Below, piece by piece: positions 61,639 through 64,000 of a DNA stretch of 64,000 bases; the first letter of the stretch is position 1, and each line of letters starts with the position of its first letter. The notes under the pieces are model-generated. The model did not search any database and was not told the DNA's origin. It was given only the letters and a program-made list of their open reading frames with translations. The stretch is from positions 62,001-126,000 of the forward strand of contig PHDC01000002.1 in NCBI GenBank assembly GCA_002842515.1. The letters are read 5' to 3'. Position numbers and translations under genes: made by a program. This DNA is from Bacteroidetes bacterium HGW-Bacteroidetes-5. GTDB lineage: Bacteria; Bacteroidota; Bacteroidia; Bacteroidales; UBA932.

Positions 61639-61892
61639 GCTGCGCGGATATGTGGTCTGCTACGCAGGTGTGTTACCTGCTGCGCGGGAAAAGAGAGCTG
61701 GGATTTGCTGAGAGTTTTATCTCAGAGATGTAGTTCCAATTTGCTTAATATCAGGGGATTATTACAAATAGCGTATTTGGTGTAAGTAGGTTAAAATCTG
61801 ATGTTTGGCACTATAGCTCTGAGATGAATGCGGTCCCCGCTGCGCGGATATGTGGTCTGCTGCGCAGGTGTGTTACCCGCTGCGCGGGAAAA
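61639..61892. repeat. Two 54-bp GC-rich direct repeats
   Basis: The units GCTGCGCGGATATGTGGTCT (on to ...GCGCGGGAAAA) at 61639-61692 and 61839-61892 differ at about two bases. A partial relative lies at 18260-18283 on the opposite strand. Confidence 0.85.
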
Positions 61893-61901
61893 CAGAATCG
61901 G

Positions 61902-62027
61902 GCTTTGCCAGTGTTTGATGAAAGCTATTGACAACCAATATATTACAAAACCCAGTTTTCCAAATATGGAAAACTGGGTTTTGCAAATAACTGTATTCTA
62001 TTTATTTACATCAAACACTGCCAAAGC
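61902..62027. repeat. 125-bp nested palindromic element, copy 2
   Basis: Outer arms GCTTTGCCAGTGTTTGATG (61902-61920) and CATCAAACACTGCCAAAGC (62009-62027) with a 38-bp inner palindrome at 61946-61983, the same inner sequence as copy 1. The right arm contains the stop codon and last residues of the rRNA methyltransferase gene. Confidence 0.9.
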
Positions 62028-63480
62028 TCTTCCTTATCCTCCAATTGATAGGGTAAAGATTGTTAGCTCGGGTGCCCAGATTCTTGACATAACCTAACGG
62101 AAGGCCGCCATAAGTAACTATTAGATAGCCCAATGGAGCACCTTCAAGCTTTATAGACTGCCGGGCGAGATATTTAAGAGCTGTCTCTTTTGTAAGTTCA
62201 AATCTCGGGATATCATTTATACCGGTAATTGAGAGCGCATCTTCCGGATTAGGCAGGAATTGGGATGAAGAGTGTTTTGGCGACAACTCTTTGGGAGATA
62301 AATTCTTGGCAGATAGGCCCTTAGACGAAGAGTGTTTTGGCGACAAATGCTTATTAACAAGGGAGTTGCCGCCTCTATCGTGCAGTTTCTTCAAATTACC
62401 AGACGCGATATTGTCTTTACCTGATGCGATATAGTTTGAATTTTTAAGAGGGTTTTTAACTGACTCGTTTTCGACTGGCAGATCTGAATTAATCTCTTTT
62501 CTGAAGAGTGCGAAAAAAAGTCCTTCGCCTCGTACCAAACCGGGAAAAAGGCGATATCCGCCGGCATCTCCTTTTACTACACCGGACTTTTTGAGAAGTG
62601 TTTCCAGATGCCCGACTGAGAGGTGAGCATTATGAGCAGTTGAATCGTGATCCAGATCATAGAGCTCCTCCAGAGAGACGAGGCGGGCGCCAAGCTCTTT
62701 TTGAATCCAGGTCACGTTTTGGTCGTTTTCGTAGATGTTGAAGGTGCAAGTTGAGTAGGCCAGATATCCGCCCGGGGCAAGGGCCGGCCAGATGTCGGAC
62801 AAAATTCTTTTTTGCCTGGCTGCGCAGGTTTTCACATTATCTTCACTCCACTCGCTAATTGCGACAGGGTCTTTGCGAAACATCCCCTCTCCCGAGCAGG
62901 GGGCATCTGCAAGTATAAAGTCGAACTGCAGGCCCACAGCTTTGCAATATGAGGCCACCTCTGAGGCATCCTTGCTGGTAACCTCAACACGATGGTTCCC
63001 CCACTTTAAAAGATTCTCTTTCAAAGGGGCCACCCTATTTTTAACAATCTCATTGGCAACTATATATGAGTCCAACGGAAGCATTGAGACAAGATGTGTG
63101 GTTTTACCTCCGGGGGCAGCACACAGGTCAAGCACCCTGGGCTGAGAAATATCTGCAAAGAGAGGTTTAAGCAGAGCCAAAAACATTGACGATGGCTCCT
63201 GAACATAGTAGGCGCCGGCGTGAAATGCGGGGTCCAGAGTGAAGTTTGGTCGTGAAGGCAGATAGTAGCCATCCGGGCACCAAGGGACTTTGTCGCCTAA
63301 GGCAATTGCCTCATTAGCAATAGAATCTACCTTTACGGAGAGAGGCTTCAATGGGTTTAAGCGGATGGATACAGATGGGGTCGTACTCTCAAGAGCGTCC
63401 ATGATTATTGGTGTCCTGTCGCTACCTGCCGCCTCCAGCAGATAGTCTTGAAATTTGTTTGGAAGTACTCGCTTCTCCAA
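62011..63480 (-). CDS. rRNA (cytosine-C5) methyltransferase (RsmF/NOL1-NOP2-Sun family)
   Basis: A 489-residue m5C methyltransferase. SAM motif VLDLCAAPGGKTTHLVSML (about 113), DAPCSGEGMFRKDP with the catalytic-loop Cys (about 192), and STCTFNIYENDQNV with the nucleophilic Cys (about 243). The C-terminal domain contains PRFELTKETALKYLARQSIKL and GAPLGYLIVTYGGLPLGYVKN, as in RsmF. A Ser/Lys-rich low-complexity insertion (about 360-407) is encoded by imperfect 60-bp repeats. The last five residues (SFGSV) and the stop lie in the palindromic element. Confidence 0.85.
   Translation of the reverse strand: MEKRVLPNKFQDYLLEAAGSDRTPIIMDALESTTPSVSIRLNPLKPLSVKVDSIANEAIALGDKVPWCPDGYYLPSRPNFTLDPAFHAGAYYVQEPSSMFLALLKPLFADISQPRVLDLCAAPGGKTTHLVSMLPLDSYIVANEIVKNRVAPLKENLLKWGNHRVEVTSKDASEVASYCKAVGLQFDFILADAPCSGEGMFRKDPVAISEWSEDNVKTCAARQKRILSDIWPALAPGGYLAYSTCTFNIYENDQNVTWIQKELGARLVSLEELYDLDHDSTAHNAHLSVGHLETLLKKSGVVKGDAGGYRLFPGLVRGEGLFFALFRKEINSDLPVENESVKNPLKNSNYIASGKDNIASGNLKKLHDRGGNSLVNKHLSPKHSSSKGLSAKNLSPKELSPKHSSSQFLPNPEDALSITGINDIPRFELTKETALKYLARQSIKLEGAPLGYLIVTYGGLPLGYVKNLGTRANNLYPINWRIRKSFGSV
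62264..62350. repeat. 60-bp coding repeat in the methyltransferase gene
   Basis: GAAGAGTGTTTTGGCGACAA occurs at 62267 and 62327. It encodes the LSPKHSSS units of the low-complexity insertion. Confidence 0.75.
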
Positions 63481-63535
63481 ATTATTGGGCTATTAATAAA
63501 TTGTTAGTAAGCTACTATTGTCAATTTCTGGGGTG

Positions 63536-64000
63536 TTAATAACGGTTTCGGTCGAAGCCGGCGGAGCGGAAAATCTCGGTGGAGTAGTTGGCTCCCCACA
63601 GGTCGTATCGGTCAAATTGATCTACAAGCTTGAGCTGGAATTTTGGCCAGTTTTTGTTGGCCGGAAGGGTCCAGTAGACCTCTGCCAGTGCAGAAAAGCG
63701 AGGGAAGATTCCGTACTCCAGACGCTGCTTGTGAGGAAAGTACTCTGTCCACATACATCCCTGACCTCCAATGATATTGGCAGCTACCGATGCAGGAACA
63801 TCTGCAGGAACCGGTTCAAAGAGATAGACTGAGTCTACCGGTGCAAACCAGGCTCTGTGGCAAAGGGTATCCTCGTCACGCTTTTGAGCCACATTAAAGT
63901 AGCTATATTTTATAGGTGTCATAATCGCCTTATGGCCAAGCTCTGCAGCCTTGATGCCATTCTCAACATTTCGCCAGCTCATCACCACTGCACCTTTAAC
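63536..64000 (-). CDS. Beta-N-acetylhexosaminidase, GH20 family, C-terminal part (runs off the window)
   Basis: Only the last 154 codons are visible; the frame is open through base 64000 (VKGAVVMSWRNVENGIKAAELGHKAIMTPIKYSYFN). This is the GH20 segment around the MSW and GH..I.TP..Y.YF motifs, followed by GGQGCMWTEYFPHKQRLEYGIFPRFSALAEVYW, the typical end of the GH20 barrel with its conserved Trp-Glu. It would remove terminal beta-linked GlcNAc or GalNAc from glycans, in the periplasm or outside. It ends 55 nt before the methyltransferase start. Confidence 0.9.
   Translation of the reverse strand, partial: VKGAVVMSWRNVENGIKAAELGHKAIMTPIKYSYFNVAQKRDEDTLCHRAWFAPVDSVYLFEPVPADVPASVAANIIGGQGCMWTEYFPHKQRLEYGIFPRFSALAEVYWTLPANKNWPKFQLKLVDQFDRYDLWGANYSTEIFRSAGFDRNRY

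Larger units (their letters stand above)
61396..61901. other. Non-coding repeat cluster upstream of the propeller array
   Basis: No gene is visible. It holds a perfect 20-bp inverted repeat (TGTCCTAACAGTATTCTGTG at 61511-61530 and its complement at 61618-61637) and two near-identical 54-bp GC-rich direct repeats (61639-61692 and 61839-61892). The promoter of the propeller array is probably between 61396 and 61510, but no clear boxes are seen. Confidence 0.7.

Overview
The window is chromosomal DNA from an anaerobic member of the Bacteroidota, most likely Bacteroidales. The evidence is the promoters of TTTG-N19-TAnnTTTG type, FecR/ECF-sigma/STN-TonB receptor signalling, DUF4493, DUF3822 and DUF2202 proteins, tandem 6-bladed beta-propeller lipoproteins, an nqrABCDEF operon and an electron-bifurcating type [FeFe] hydrogenase. 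Gene density is high, with about 60 protein genes, one tRNA, and several families of short non-coding repeats. No genus is assigned.

Layout. 1-7.8 kb (minus): hydrogenase operon, with an upstream regulatory/accessory module (DRTGG proteins, RsbW-like ATPase, HydS-like iron-sulfur protein, PHP phosphoesterase, GHKL ATPase), then HndB-like ferredoxin, hydB and the 5' part of hydA. 7.9-10.2 kb (minus): tcdA, mazG and a SAM hydrolase-like gene. 10.3-11.7 kb: a CoA-transferase. 11.7-14.3 kb (minus): nrnA and two FKBP prolyl isomerase lipoproteins. 14.5-18.1 kb (plus): a conserved hypothetical, DUF3822, an orphan tandem solute-binding lipoprotein, rsmD and tRNA-Asp. 18.3-21.4 kb: a PadR/membrane-protein pair and a LiaF-like/LytTR pair. 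21.4-24.9 kb (minus): a 1161-residue protein, probably PPi-type PEP carboxykinase. 25-26.8 kb: DUF1460 and DUF2202 proteins.

26.8-34.3 kb (minus) is the most unusual locus. An ECF sigma factor and FecR anti-sigma precede a small secreted protein, a NapH/NosR-like membrane ferredoxin, an outer-membrane barrel, a Tat-exported lipoprotein with ten 4Fe-4S motifs, and an STN-domain TonB receptor. A 23-bp site in front of the sigma gene recurs in front of the DUF2202 ferritin-like gene. The layout suggests a signal-controlled iron-sulfur electron route from the inner membrane to the outer membrane, which I cannot match to a described system.

34.4-39 kb: fabI, DUF6132, a methyltransferase, thioredoxin, and a second ECF-sigma envelope module whose sigma gene and last gene share a 27-bp ECF-type promoter. 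39-43.8 kb (minus): a D-lactate-dehydrogenase-like flavoprotein, a hexapeptide acyltransferase and a DUF4493 lipoprotein. 43.9-47.2 kb: a 1074-residue multi-cofactor oxidoreductase. 47.7-50.4 kb (minus): a PcrA/UvrD helicase with coding minisatellites. 50.5-56.3 kb: nqrABCDEF. 56.4-61.4 kb (minus): four tandem beta-propeller lipoproteins. 62-64 kb (minus): an rRNA m5C methyltransferase and the C-terminal part of a GH20 hexosaminidase.

Together the genes describe a fermentative anaerobe that moves electrons between NADH, ferredoxin, H2 and quinone (Hyd, Nqr, flavoprotein dehydrogenases). Two repeat families stand out. One, with core TAACCTTGCCAAG, sits at gene 3' ends and often supplies the stop codon. 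The other is a 125-bp nested palindrome present twice.
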